Positions 32,860 through 42,939 are shown, numbered from the stretch's first letter. The stretch is 57,916 nucleotides of DNA from Amazonocrinis nigriterrae CENA67 (GCF_016056305.1 NZ_JAECZC010000014.1:89412-147327), one strand, 5' to 3'. A program made the numbers and translations. Notes: a model not told the origin generated them from the sequence alone.

Positions 32860-33071
32860 ATCACAAGAGAGTTGTGTACTTGTTTTTCGTGGTCAGATTA
32901 AGAGTGTGTGCCAGGTGTGAGGAGCAAGGAAGTCGGTGACGTGTAGTTGTCGACAATTAAGTACGATTGGCGAATTATCCGGGTTGAAAACACTTAAACT
33001 TGCTATTAGTAAGTGGGTGTCCAAGTAATAAGTAAACCTTGGGTTGAATTATCGATCCAGGGTTTATTTTT
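32860..33071 (+). ncRNA. Candidate small RNA or leader upstream of the SDR gene
   Basis: The 550 bases between the CoA-binding gene and the SDR gene have no ORF, yet contain several short stems (CACTTA..TAAGTG near 32990-33016; CCAAG..CTTGG near 33021-33042) and end in a terminator-like hairpin. This suggests a separate short transcript or a leader with an attenuator. No known family was recognised. The 5' boundary is arbitrary. Confidence 0.3.
33034..33071 (+). terminator. Rho-independent terminator candidate
   Basis: AAACCTTGG pairs with CCAGGGTTT (9 bp with one G-T) and is followed by ATTTTT. It lies 83 bases before the SDR start, so it would end an upstream transcript or act as an attenuator for the SDR gene. 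Confidence 0.55.
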
Positions 33072-33153
33072 GACCTCTTAAAAGCGAAAACCCAGAAATT
33101 ATGTCTTTTGATTACTTAAGCTCTAATTTTTAGTTAATTATCAGGAGAATTCT

Positions 33154-34011
33154 ATGCCGGAAGAGCAAACATTACAGCCACCACAGCAACAGCAACCACC
33201 AGGTACTGAATCAGAAATGACGCCAAAACCCAAAGCAGATGATGCTCAGCATCAAGGTTCTGGCAAGTTACAAGATAAAGTAGCATTAATTACAGGTGGA
33301 GATAGTGGTATTGGTCGTGCTGTAGCGATCGCATTTGCTAAAGAAGGCGCAGATGTGGCGATTGTTTACCTGAATGAACATGAAGATGCTAAAGAAACCA
33401 AACATTTGGTAGAAAAACAAGGGCGCCGTGCGGTAGCCATAGCAGGCGACATTACCGATGAAACTTTTTGTCAGCAAGCAGTGCAACAAACAGTAGATGA
33501 GTTTGGTAAGCTAGATATTCTCATCAATAACGCCGCTGAACAGCATCCACAAAAAAACATTGAAGATATCACCAAAGAACAGTTAGAGCGTACTTTCCGT
33601 ACTAATATTTTCTCAATGTTTTTTTTGACCAAAGCGGCGATGAAACACTTGCACCAAGGCAGTGCCATCATCAACACTACATCAGTCACAGCTTATAAAG
33701 GCAGTCCACAACTACTTGATTACTCTTCCACAAAAGGTGCGATCGTTGCTTTTACTCGCTCCCTATCACAAAATTTAGTAGACAAGGGAATTCGAGTGAA
33801 TGCTGTTGCACCAGGCCCTATTTGGACACCTTTAATCCCCTCAACTTTTCCGGAAGAGAAAGTTGAAAGTTTCGGTAAACAAGTGCCAATGCAAAGAGCC
33901 GGACAACCTGAAGAAGTAGCACCCAGCTATGTATTTTTAGCCTCGGATGATGCTTCTTATATGTCTGGTCAAGTTTTACATCCCAATGGTGGAGAGGTCG
34001 TTAATGGTTAA
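33154..34011 (+). CDS. SDR family oxidoreductase (YghA/YdaD-like)
   Basis: 285 residues with an AGGAG ribosome site. A Gln/Pro-rich N-terminal extension (about 40 residues) is typical of this SDR group. The NAD(P) loop TGGDSGIGRA, NNAAEQ, the catalytic Ser in NTTSVTAYKG and YSSTK (Tyr-x-x-x-Lys) are present, as is PGPIWTPLIP. The YghA/GsiB-neighbour group is often stress-induced. The substrate is unknown. It is preceded by a terminator-like structure. Confidence 0.93.
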   Translation: MPEEQTLQPPQQQQPPGTESEMTPKPKADDAQHQGSGKLQDKVALITGGDSGIGRAVAIAFAKEGADVAIVYLNEHEDAKETKHLVEKQGRRAVAIAGDITDETFCQQAVQQTVDEFGKLDILINNAAEQHPQKNIEDITKEQLERTFRTNIFSMFFLTKAAMKHLHQGSAIINTTSVTAYKGSPQLLDYSSTKGAIVAFTRSLSQNLVDKGIRVNAVAPGPIWTPLIPSTFPEEKVESFGKQVPMQRAGQPEEVAPSYVFLASDDASYMSGQVLHPNGGEVVNG

Positions 34012-34187
34012 AGAAAGTTAGGAGTTATGAGTTTAGAGTTATGATAATTTTTTAATTTTTAATTAATCAATTCCACCTTTTAACTCTTAACTCTATCCGC
34101 AGTGTCTTCCATGAGAGAGATGTACTAATCCTGAAGAATTGTTAATCTAGCATACGACGAACATTTAATAACTAAAAACGAAAGCTT

Positions 34188-34445
34188 ATGGCATCTGCAA
34201 AACCATTGCATGGCACAGAATTAGTAGATTGTGCTAGAGCAAATGCGAAGCAGGGAATTGAAACTGCTGCTTACCAATGTGGCTATGGTGATGACCTCAA
34301 CACTTTTGCACGAGAACTACGGCAAGCTTGTGAAACAATGAATTTACAAGTTAAGGAACTCAGCGAATTGATTACTGACCAAGATTTAATACTAGAATTA
34401 GGTACTGGCGAAATTATTGCCCCACAAACAGCATCAGAACTGTAA
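34188..34445 (+). CDS. Small conserved hypothetical protein
   Basis: 85 residues, acidic, two Cys residues in the first third and one later (ELVDCARANAKQGIETAAYQCGYG; RQACETMNL). No signal peptide or membrane segment. The position, 176 bases after the SDR gene, could mean co-expression. I do not recognise a family. Confidence 0.6.
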   Translation: MASAKPLHGTELVDCARANAKQGIETAAYQCGYGDDLNTFARELRQACETMNLQVKELSELITDQDLILELGTGEIIAPQTASEL

Positions 34446-35881
34446 ACTGAAGATTTAGGAGAAAAGGCAAAGATGCACCGCTCCTAAATCTAAATATATA
34501 AGTGAAGGCGTTGCCCTAATCGTTCCTAGTAAGAACTGACAGATCAGGCGATCGCTGTATCTTAGCCTTCCAAACCCTACTCTATTATTTCAGTCTGACC
34601 AACAAAGTCGGCTATTTAGATTCAAACTAATTTTTTAGTATAAATAATTACAATAAAATGTAATTTTTGAATTCAAATAAACTTTGATGATAAAAAATAG
34701 TTCACAGCCCAAAAACCTTTATTTGCAACTTGACTGTATCAGCTACAAGATTTGTCACATAATATTTATTTACCGATATGTACTGAAATTTTAATATTAA
34801 TTTAATATAAAATACACCAGGTCTGATTTATGTGACAACACGGTGTAAAAGAGTTAGTCAAAAATATTGTTTTTTTCTGGATAAATATAAAGAAATATTG
34901 AAATTTTGATATTTTTAGTAGCTAGATTTATCCAGTATGAAAAATTATGCTGTATTTTGGTAAATATCAATCAAGATTCACCAAAACTTTGAGCTAGCTT
35001 TAAAAAACCGTAGAAAAATGTAAATATTTCAATAATGCTTCAAAAAAGAATAGACATAATTACGAAATATAGTGTCAAATATCAATACCTTAGCCAATTT
35101 GCAAAGACTGGTATAAAGTAAATCCACAGAATACAGACTTCTTTTTGCCATCAGGCAAAAAATTTAGCCAGTAAAACCCTCTATGGTTATTGTGGAAAGA
35201 ATTTATACTATGTTGTTCACCTAGATAAGGGTTTTACGTTTTGCCTGATAGTCAAGCACATCCTTGTCTTAGTCTGTTTGGACAAAAGTTAGACTGCCTT
35301 TATTTTTGGCCAAGGTATTGAAATATGTAATCAATTTATCTTGAGGAACCAGTGACGAACGTTATTATTAATACTAATTTATTAGAATGCGTACTTATAT
35401 TTGTTAGGTCTTGCTTTGCCTCAAGCTTTGTGAACTAGCATGTAACTTAAATTAAAATTTACCAAAAATAGCCCTAAAAGTACTTATTTTTAATAAGTAC
35501 TATATATAACTAAGTGATAAAAATATATAGAACAGTTGAGTGATGAGTATTATAGCCTCTAGCATAACTGGCTTCTTGCACTAGTAATATTAATTACATA
35601 GATGGAAACGAGTAAAACTAACTCTACTTTCCATGCACTATAAAAGTAATCTTTAGTATTTCTGTTGATACATTTTTCTCGACATATTTGCTTCTTAAGG
35701 AGACCAAGAAAAATAGATTGTCGGAGTATTAATCGATCTAAATCAGAGGCTAAAAAAGCTGCGAATTAGATATATGCATTTTCATTTCCATGCATATTCT
35801 CCGCAGATTTTCCAAACAAAGCTAGTCCTGAAACCTCCATCAGGGCATTAGTTTTAACCTTCTTTTGAGGTATATATCTCC
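34446..35881. other. Long AT-rich gap with an inverted-repeat element
   Basis: About 1.4 kb without a supported gene. I see no tRNA, rRNA or transposase. It contains one extended inverted repeat (35150-35249) and many AT-rich short repeats. It may include a lost gene, an untranslated regulatory leader of the large dehydrogenase gene, or small RNAs. Confidence 0.4.
35150..35249. repeat. 100-base inverted repeat with two paired arms
   Basis: ATCAGGCAAAA (35150-35160) pairs with TTTTGCCTGAT (35239-35249), and inside it GTAAAACCCT (35171-35180) pairs with AGGGTTTTAC (35228-35237), with a loop of about 47 bases. A separate local TTTTTGCC-ATCA-GGCAAAAA stem overlaps the left arm, so two folds compete. 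Confidence 0.6.
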
Positions 35882-38524
35882 ATGAGTGACAACACCAGCC
35901 TGCAAAGTTCATCGGTTCTTGACCCATCAGTCAGTTCACCAAGTGCTACTAAATCGTCTCTAGACATAACTCAACAGCCACAAATCAATAGTTTAGTTGC
36001 TGCTAGCGACAGCACGTCCTCTCAAGGGAACGGCCTCTATGCAGAGTATTACGACAACAAAGACTTCACCAACCTAAAGCTAACTCGCATAGACAACAAA
36101 GTTGACTTTAACTGGGCTTCGGGTTCTCCTGACTCATCCATAGGTGCGGATACTTTTTCCGTGCGTTGGACAGGTCAAGTACAAGCCCAGTACAGCGAGA
36201 CTTACAACTTCTACACCACCACAGATGATGGAGTGCGACTGTGGGTAGATGGTAAGCAAATCATCAATAACTTTGTCAATCAAGCTGCCAAAGAAATCAG
36301 CGGCACAATCGCATTGGTTGCAGGGCAGAAGTACGACATCAAGCTAGAGTACTACGAAAATGCTGGCCAGGCCGTTGCCAAACTTGCTTGGTCAAGTGCC
36401 TCTACTGCAAAACAAATTATTCCCCAGTCACAACTGTATTTACCAGCCCTCGCACCTACTATCACCTTGGGTTCATCTGTCACGACTGTGAAGGAATCTG
36501 CTGGTAATGTGATTATCAATGTGGTACGGAGTGGTGAAGATTTAAGTGGCACGTCTTCAGTTCGGTATGCCACTACATCTGTGAGTGCTACACCAGGGAG
36601 TGACTACGGCACGAAAGACGTTACAACTGAAGTCACGGGCAGGGTTACATTTGAAGCGGGAGAAACTAGTAAACAGATTTCCATTCCGATATTGAATGAT
36701 TCAATAGCAGAATCAGATGAAACCTTGACTTTCGTTGTCGATCAAGTGGAGGGAGCAGATCTAGGATTGCAGAGAACTCTCACAGTTACAATTGAAGATG
36801 ACGATCGCACCGATCTAGACTTTACTCAACCACAAGTCAAGGAAGATGCTGGTACTGTTCAGGTGACAGTGACACGAAACTACACTGGGACGGCTGCTAG
36901 TGTGGACTACACAACCGTGGATGATACTGCTAAAGCTGGTTTAGATTACACAGCTATATCTGGAACCTTGAACTTTGCAGTCGGAGAAAGCAGTAAAACA
37001 ATCAACATCTCCATTCAAGATGACACTGTTGCCGAATCCAATGAACAGTTTAGTTTGAAGTTCAGTAACGCCATCGGTGTGGGACTGGGCCAAGACACAG
37101 CTGTGATTTCCATCATCGATAATGATTCGGGTAATTTTAAAACAGAGACTGTGGCTTCTGGGCTGACTCAACCTACAGCTTTTGACTGGACATCTGATGG
37201 TAAGCGCATGTTCATTGCCCAGAAAAATGGCGTAGTACGAGTGGTAGACAATGGCACTTTACTAAAAACGCCATTTATAGATATTTCTGGGCTAGTCAAT
37301 AATGTACGCGATCGCGGTTTGTTAGGTATTGCTGTACATCCAGATTTTGGTAAGACTACAAACCCCAAAAACTACATCTACCTCTTGTACACCTACGATC
37401 CACCAGAAACCAGCACCAGCAATCCCAGCAATAATAGCAGTAGTACCTTAGACGATCCTGATAAGTCTGGTAATCGTGGCGCACAATTATTAAGGGTGGA
37501 AGCTGACCCTGCTACCAACTACACTACTGCCAAAGCTGGTACAGAAGTGGTTCTGCTAGGCAAAAACACTACTTGGCAGTATATCGTTCACCCCGATGAC
37601 GATAGCACAGATGTTTCAAAGAACTTTGCACCATCAGGAATTCTCAACAAAAATACTGGTCAACTGTTTACCAGCCTGCAAGATTATCTTAGTAATCTTG
37701 ACAACGCTGTCAACGTTGAAGATTTCATCGCCACCGATAGCCAATCTCACTCAATCGGAAGTTTGCAATTCGGTACTGATGGATCGTTATTTGTTAGCAC
37801 CGGTGATGGTACTTCCTACAACAACGTAGACCCTCGTGCAATTCGCGCTCTGGATACTAATAACTTGTCCGGCAAAATTTTGCGGATTGACCCCATAACA
37901 GGTGAAGGATTGTCTGATAACCCGTTCTACGACTCTAGTAAGCCCAATAGCAATGCTTCTAAAGTTTGGAACTACGGTTTGCGTAACCCCTTCCGCTTCA
38001 CTATAGATCAAAAAACCAACACCCCCTACATCGGTGATGTCGGCTGGACACGTTGGGAAGAAATCAACGTTGGCACAAAAGGAGCTAACTTTGGTTGGCC
38101 AGCCTATGAAGGTGGCACTGATGCAAATGGTAATCCTACCAGCATCAAAAATTCAAATTACGCTTCCTACTCAGCTATAGCCTCAAGACTACAAGCCTTA
38201 TATAGCAGCGGCACTGCCACAGCACCAACTTACGCTTACAAACATTACACTGATTCTAATGGAAACAGTTCTGATGCGATCGTTGGAGGTGATTTTTACA
38301 CAGGCTCTACTTTCCCCTCTATTTACCAAAATTCCTTGTTTATCGGTGATGCAAGTAAAGGAACTATCGATACTTTGACATTTGATAGTGATGGCAAAGT
38401 AATTTCAGTTAACCGATTTGCTTCTGGTGTGGGAGCGCCTGTGCAAATCAGTACTGGGCTGGATGGCAATCTGTACTATGCAGACTTGTATGCAGGCAGA
38501 ATTGTCAGATATACACCCGCTTAG
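35882..38524 (+). CDS. Large PA14 / Calx-beta / PQQ-type sugar dehydrogenase protein
   Basis: 880 residues. Residues about 51-190 form a PA14 carbohydrate-binding domain (GLYAEYYDN, FYTTTDDGVRLWVDGK). Two Calx-beta repeats follow (about 195-310 and 313-415; GxDY, VTVTRN, INISIQDD). Residues about 420-880 are a soluble glucose/sorbosone dehydrogenase-type beta propeller (GLTQPTAF, RDRGLLGIAVHPDFG, IGSLQFGTDGSLFVSTGDGT, YGLRNPFRF, GDVGWTRWEEIN). There is no classic signal peptide; the Ser/Thr-rich N-terminus may hint at another export route. A GAGG ribosome site is present. It is probably an extracellular or surface sugar oxidase or a binding protein. Confidence 0.9.
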   Translation: MSDNTSLQSSSVLDPSVSSPSATKSSLDITQQPQINSLVAASDSTSSQGNGLYAEYYDNKDFTNLKLTRIDNKVDFNWASGSPDSSIGADTFSVRWTGQVQAQYSETYNFYTTTDDGVRLWVDGKQIINNFVNQAAKEISGTIALVAGQKYDIKLEYYENAGQAVAKLAWSSASTAKQIIPQSQLYLPALAPTITLGSSVTTVKESAGNVIINVVRSGEDLSGTSSVRYATTSVSATPGSDYGTKDVTTEVTGRVTFEAGETSKQISIPILNDSIAESDETLTFVVDQVEGADLGLQRTLTVTIEDDDRTDLDFTQPQVKEDAGTVQVTVTRNYTGTAASVDYTTVDDTAKAGLDYTAISGTLNFAVGESSKTINISIQDDTVAESNEQFSLKFSNAIGVGLGQDTAVISIIDNDSGNFKTETVASGLTQPTAFDWTSDGKRMFIAQKNGVVRVVDNGTLLKTPFIDISGLVNNVRDRGLLGIAVHPDFGKTTNPKNYIYLLYTYDPPETSTSNPSNNSSSTLDDPDKSGNRGAQLLRVEADPATNYTTAKAGTEVVLLGKNTTWQYIVHPDDDSTDVSKNFAPSGILNKNTGQLFTSLQDYLSNLDNAVNVEDFIATDSQSHSIGSLQFGTDGSLFVSTGDGTSYNNVDPRAIRALDTNNLSGKILRIDPITGEGLSDNPFYDSSKPNSNASKVWNYGLRNPFRFTIDQKTNTPYIGDVGWTRWEEINVGTKGANFGWPAYEGGTDANGNPTSIKNSNYASYSAIASRLQALYSSGTATAPTYAYKHYTDSNGNSSDAIVGGDFYTGSTFPSIYQNSLFIGDASKGTIDTLTFDSDGKVISVNRFASGVGAPVQISTGLDGNLYYADLYAGRIVRYTPA

Positions 38525-38655
38525 AGAAGAGGGTAGGGATGGGGAGATAGGGGAATGATTCTTTACTCCTAAACTCCTAACTCAGCACTCCTAACTCCTA
38601 ATACCATTTCACTCAATTACTGATACAAATCCAAAGCACCCCTGCACCAGGTTAA

Positions 38656-38807
38656 CGTGAGTTCGATGAACCTCTCCCCAACCCCTCTCCGACGCGGAGA
38701 GGGGCTTTAGCATCTTCGGTAAAGAACGAAAAATCAAGCTTTTAAAGCCTCTCTCCTTTCAGGGGAGAGGTTTGGAGAGGGGTCTTTTAAATCTGTCGAA
38801 CTCACGT
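38656..38807. mobile_element. MITE with 8-bp target duplication at a stop codon
   Basis: 152 bases bounded by CGTGAGTTCGA and TCGAACTCACG inverted ends and flanked on both sides by the direct repeat CAGGTTAA (38648-38655 and 38808-38815). Inside are CCTCTCCCCAACCCCTCTCC and its complement. The right-hand copy of CAGGTTAA contains the stop codon of the flavoprotein gene, so insertion occurred exactly at its 3' end. Confidence 0.8.
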
Positions 38808-38811
38808 CAGG

Positions 38812-40359
38812 TTAAGAAAGCTTAGTCAGAAATCCTAATAACTTTTTGGTACGCGGTGTCAGCAGTGTGCGACGATAAGCATCTGCTGCTTTTTTAATGC
38901 CCTCGGCTTGAGTAGGATAAGGGTGAATGACGCTGCTTAATTTGTTTAAACCAATCTTATTCACAATTGCTGTTGTCACTTGGGAGATCATTTCGCCTGC
39001 ATGACTGGCGACAATGGTCGCACCCAGAATTTCATCAGACCCCTTTTTGTGGAGAATTTTCACAAATCCTGATTCTTGATTGTCAGCGATCGCTCGGTCT
39101 ACACTACTCAAAGGAATTGTAATCTTAGCTACATCAATACCCAACTTCTGTGCTTGGTGTTCGTACATCCCCACATGGGCAATTTCCGGGTCAGTATACG
39201 TTACCCACGGCATTACCAGACTACTGAGTCGGGAGCGTCCTAAGCCAAAGGGAGAAAACAGTGTATTCTTAATCACAATCCTGGCTGCTGCATCCGCTGC
39301 ATGGGTAAACTTCCAGTCCATGCAGATATCCCCAGCTGCATAAATCTTGGGATTGGTAGTTTGCAGGTAATCATTCACCTTCACACCTTGGCGTTTGTCA
39401 TATTCCACCCCCACGGCTTCTAAATTCAAACCCTCCACATTCGGGGCACGTCCTGCACCGACTAAAATTTCATCTACAGTCACGGAATCTCGGTGACCCT
39501 GAGAAGAAAAATAAAGCCGCTTGCCGTCAGTGACAGTTGCTACCTCTTCTAACTGGCAATTCAGTACTAAACGAATTCCTTCACTAATCAAGACTTTTTG
39601 AATAATTTCAGCAGCGTCAGCATCTTCTTTATTCAAGATGTGAGAACCGCTATGAAAAAGTACTACCTCACTACCTAAACGCCGGAAAGCTTGCGCCAAT
39701 TCACAACCGATAGGGCCACCGCCAATTACTGCCAACCGTTCTGGTCGTTGAATCAGAGAAAAAACCGTTTCATTAGTCAGATAGCCTGCTGTTTCAATTC
39801 CTCGAATCGAAGGTTGCGTGGCTCTAGCACCAGTGGCAATTACAGCTTTTTTAAACTTGAGAATCTGATCGCCAACTTCTACAGTATTTTTACTCGCAAA
39901 CCGACCACTACCCAAGAATACATCTACACCCAGTGATGAAAAGCGCTCAGCCGAGTCATGATGGCTAATACCAGCCCTTACCTGCCGCATCCTTGCCATA
40001 ACTGCGGGAAAATCAACATCAACATGTGTAGGAATGTTAATTCCCAAATCTTTCGCATTCCAGATTTCCCCAACTACACGAGCAGAGCGAATAATAGTTT
40101 TAGATGGTATGCAACCAACATTCAAACAATCTCCCCCCATGAGATGCTTTTCAATCAATGCCACCTTCAAACCTAAATCTAAACCCGCTGCACCCGCCGC
40201 CACCACTAAACCCGCTGTCCCAGCGCCAATGACAACCAAGTCGTAAATATCAGCAGGTTGAGGATTAACCCAATTTGGTGGATGAACGTAGGACACCAAC
40301 TTTTGGTTATACTCATCCACTGGACGAACAATAACTCTTTCTAATTCTGAATTTGACAT
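38812..40359 (-). CDS. Mercuric-reductase-like FAD-dependent disulfide oxidoreductase
   Basis: 515 residues. VVIGAGTAGLVVAAG (FAD loop, from about residue 42), GGDCLNVGCIPSK with the redox Cys78/Cys83 pair, the NAD(P) loop AVIGGGPIGCELAQAFRRLG, GRAPNVEGLNLE and the HPYPTQAEGIKKAAD C-terminal interface are all present. It lacks the N-terminal HMA domain and the C-terminal vicinal Cys pair of true mercuric reductase, so mercury activity is doubtful. It is followed on the same strand by two VTT-domain proteins, a grouping frequently seen in cyanobacteria. Confidence 0.9.
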   Translation of the reverse strand: MSNSELERVIVRPVDEYNQKLVSYVHPPNWVNPQPADIYDLVVIGAGTAGLVVAAGAAGLDLGLKVALIEKHLMGGDCLNVGCIPSKTIIRSARVVGEIWNAKDLGINIPTHVDVDFPAVMARMRQVRAGISHHDSAERFSSLGVDVFLGSGRFASKNTVEVGDQILKFKKAVIATGARATQPSIRGIETAGYLTNETVFSLIQRPERLAVIGGGPIGCELAQAFRRLGSEVVLFHSGSHILNKEDADAAEIIQKVLISEGIRLVLNCQLEEVATVTDGKRLYFSSQGHRDSVTVDEILVGAGRAPNVEGLNLEAVGVEYDKRQGVKVNDYLQTTNPKIYAAGDICMDWKFTHAADAAARIVIKNTLFSPFGLGRSRLSSLVMPWVTYTDPEIAHVGMYEHQAQKLGIDVAKITIPLSSVDRAIADNQESGFVKILHKKGSDEILGATIVASHAGEMISQVTTAIVNKIGLNKLSSVIHPYPTQAEGIKKAADAYRRTLLTPRTKKLLGFLTKLS

Positions 40360-40452
40360 TTGAAGTATGAAGTATAAAGTATAAAATTTACAGTTTCTTT
40401 TTTATTTGTTCATTTGATAATTTCCAGATACCCTACAGCCTAAGTTGAATTT

Positions 40453-41226
40453 TTAATTATTAATTACCTCATCTTCTAAAGCTTTCCGGGCAATACGGGT
40501 GACATAAATAGTAGCGCCGACTGTTGCCACAAAACCCAAAATCCGCATTGCCCATTGCACATTAGGGTTAGTGGGTTGAGCCTCAGTTCCAATCATCGCT
40601 AAATTGCTAGCTAAAGAACCAAGATAAACATACATGATTGTTCCTGGAATCATACCCACAGAACCGATAAAGTAGTCTTTGAGAGAAACTCCCGTAATCC
40701 CAAAGGCATAGTTTAATAAATTGAAAGGAAAAATTGGAGAAAGTCGAGTTAACAGAACAATTTTTAATCCTTCTCTACCAACTGCTCGATCAATAGCAGC
40801 AAAATTTTTGTTATCTGTAATTTTACGAGCAACCCAACCCCTGGCTAAATAACGCCCCACAAGGAATGCAGCAGTGGCACCTAAAGTTGCACCCACAAAT
40901 ACGTAAACAGAACCCCACACTACCCCAAAGACAAAACCAGCACCTAAAGTCAAAATCGAACCTGGTAAGAAAGCAACGGTAGCAGTAATGTAAAGTGCAA
41001 TAAAAGCAATAGCTCCCACCGTACCAAGGCTATCAATCCACTGCAAAGCATTCAGTAAAATTGCTTGAGGATTGAAAGAATTGGTTTTCACTGATTCTTG
41101 TGCCCAAGCATTGCTCGTGTCTAAAAATAGAGCGATCGCCAGATTCAACAATATTAACACAGCCACTTGGAAAAGCTTCTGTATGTTGGTGATATCAAAT
41201 AGATTAGCCCTCAGCGGTTTTTTCAT
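40453..41226 (-). CDS. VTT-domain (TVP38/TMEM64, DedA-like) membrane protein 1
   Basis: 257 residues from the ATG beginning MKKPLRANLF; a TTG eight codons upstream is unlikely. Typical elements: FLPGSILTLGAGFVFG, GATLGATAAFLVGRYLARGWV, LLTRLSPIFPFNLLNYAFG and GMIPGTIMYVYLGS. About five or six transmembrane helices. VTT-domain proteins act as lipid scramblases or small-molecule transporters. It is 60% or so similar in motifs to the next gene and probably arose by duplication. Confidence 0.9.
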   Translation of the reverse strand: MKKPLRANLFDITNIQKLFQVAVLILLNLAIALFLDTSNAWAQESVKTNSFNPQAILLNALQWIDSLGTVGAIAFIALYITATVAFLPGSILTLGAGFVFGVVWGSVYVFVGATLGATAAFLVGRYLARGWVARKITDNKNFAAIDRAVGREGLKIVLLTRLSPIFPFNLLNYAFGITGVSLKDYFIGSVGMIPGTIMYVYLGSLASNLAMIGTEAQPTNPNVQWAMRILGFVATVGATIYVTRIARKALEDEVINN

Positions 41227-41309
41227 AAATTGCAATAGAAAAAAAAACAAAATTTCAACTTACCTTTTTTGATATCAAGTATAAAAAAGCAAAATAATCG
41301 TCTTTTTCA

Positions 41310-42035
41310 TCATTCATGTTTCATACTTTCATTAAGAGCTTTCTGAGCAACTTTTGTCATGTATACTGTGACTGCAACAGTAGCAATTAATCCAACTACT
41401 CGCATCACCCACTGCCAAATTTGAGCTTGTGAACTGCTTGGTTGATTAGGTGTGTTAATCATGGCAAGATTACCAGCTAAGGAACCAATGTAAACGTACA
41501 TCACAGTACCGGGAATGATACCCAAAGAACCTAATATATAGTCTTTGAGAGAAACCTGTGTCACTCCAAAAGCATAATTTAATAAGTTAAAGGGAAAAAT
41601 GGGGCTAAGGCGAGTCAACAGCACAATTTTCCATCCCTCTTTGGCAACTGCTACATTAATGGCTTTAAATTTAGGATGTTTGTCAATCTGACGAGAAACC
41701 CAATCCCGCGACAGGTAACGTCCTATAAGAAAAGCCAAAGTTGCTCCCAGCATTGCAGCAATCAATACATAAACTGAACCCCAAAATACGCCAAACAAGC
41801 AACCTCCCTTGAGTGTTAAAACAGAGCCTGGTATAAAAAGTAATGTTGCTAAGTTATAAATGACCATGTAGGCAATGGGCCCTAGAGTACCAAGACTCTC
41901 AACCCAAATAACTGATTTATGCAAAAATTCCTGAAGTTGGAAGTGTTGAGCAAGAATTATCAGGGTGGCTACTATTAAAGTTAATAGCAATAGTTTGAGT
42001 TTGCTATTTAATCGAGGCTGATGTTTGAAAACCAT
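41310..42035 (-). CDS. VTT-domain (TVP38/TMEM64, DedA-like) membrane protein 2
   Basis: 241 residues with the same motif series as its neighbour (FIPGSVLTLKGGCLFG, GATLAFLIGRYLSRDWV, LLTRLSPIFPFNLLNYAFG, GIIPGTVMYVYIGS). It is the first gene of the three-gene run VTT-VTT-flavoprotein on the minus strand. Spacing of about 80-100 bases suggests co-transcription. Confidence 0.9.
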   Translation of the reverse strand: MVFKHQPRLNSKLKLLLLTLIVATLIILAQHFQLQEFLHKSVIWVESLGTLGPIAYMVIYNLATLLFIPGSVLTLKGGCLFGVFWGSVYVLIAAMLGATLAFLIGRYLSRDWVSRQIDKHPKFKAINVAVAKEGWKIVLLTRLSPIFPFNLLNYAFGVTQVSLKDYILGSLGIIPGTVMYVYIGSLAGNLAMINTPNQPSSSQAQIWQWVMRVVGLIATVAVTVYMTKVAQKALNESMKHE

Positions 42036-42348
42036 TATAATTATACTAATTAGTAATTAAGACACACTCTGACAAGGCTTGAGTTAGCAATCTTAAATCA
42101 TTCGTAAAAATCTTTCTTTATTATCTCGGTGTTCTCTGTATTTGAGCGATTTGTTAAAAAAATATTTTTCATAACTGTGGAAGAGAAGCTGTTACAGTAG
42201 TTTGCAAGTAAATAAGGTAAAAAACACAGAACTCAAAATCATATATGAAAACTTTCTACCTCCTGCCTTTTGCGAAAACTGCTGTAAGTGTGATCAAGAG
42301 ATAATACGTAGTTAGTAATGTAGCAAATTATTCTGATATTGGACTTGA

Positions 42349-42819
42349 ATGAAAACTAATGCTGCTCGACTGCTCGATAAACTAAGTATTCCCTACCAAA
42401 TTCTCAGCTATGATGTAGATCCTGATGATCTCGCAGCAGAGAGTACAGCCCAGAAAGTTGGTCTTCCTCCAGAACAAGTTTTTAAAACCCTAGTAGTTAG
42501 AGGTGATCAGACAGGTATCTGTTTTGCTGTTTTACCTGGAAACGCTCAGTTAGACTTGAAAGCCTTGGCACGGTTTTCAGGAAATCGCAAGATTGAGACA
42601 GTTTCCCTCAAGGAAGTTCAGCCACTAACGGGATACATACGTGGGGGTGTAACGGCTTTAGCTAGTAAAAAAAACTATCCAGTCTACATTGATGAAACAG
42701 CAACCTTGTTTGAACAGATTACTGTTTCTGGGGGAATGCGCGGTATGTTGTTTTTGCTATCTCCATCTGACTATTTACGTGCAGTCAATGGCATCTTAGG
42801 GGCAATTGCACAAAATTAA
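42349..42819 (+). CDS. ybaK: Cys-tRNA(Pro) deacylase YbaK
   Basis: 156 residues. KTNAARLLDKLSIPYQI, VFKTLVVRG, FAVLPGNAQLDLKAL, GYIRGGVTALASKK and the SGGMRGMLF motif are diagnostic of YbaK. It removes Cys from mischarged tRNA-Pro in trans. It is soluble and monocistronic. Confidence 0.93.
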   Translation: MKTNAARLLDKLSIPYQILSYDVDPDDLAAESTAQKVGLPPEQVFKTLVVRGDQTGICFAVLPGNAQLDLKALARFSGNRKIETVSLKEVQPLTGYIRGGVTALASKKNYPVYIDETATLFEQITVSGGMRGMLFLLSPSDYLRAVNGILGAIAQN

Positions 42820-42939
42820 TACTAGAGATTTTCAGTATTGCTGAAGAGGTAAACAGACGATAGTTTTATGCAAATATTGCCGATTGTAGAGAAGCAAGAT
42901 GGAAACTACACTGTGAAAAGATAATCTCATCAGCGATCG

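Noticed and set aside
32916-32935. GTGTGAGGAGC resembles the complement of the Yfr1 small-RNA motif ACUCCUCACAC
   Set aside because: The minus strand shows only 10 of 11 motif positions and no terminator hairpin with a T-run follows, so I could not support Yfr1.
38812-40359. Naming the flavoprotein as a true mercuric reductase (merA)
   Set aside because: No HMA domain and no C-terminal vicinal Cys pair, and no other mer genes are nearby.
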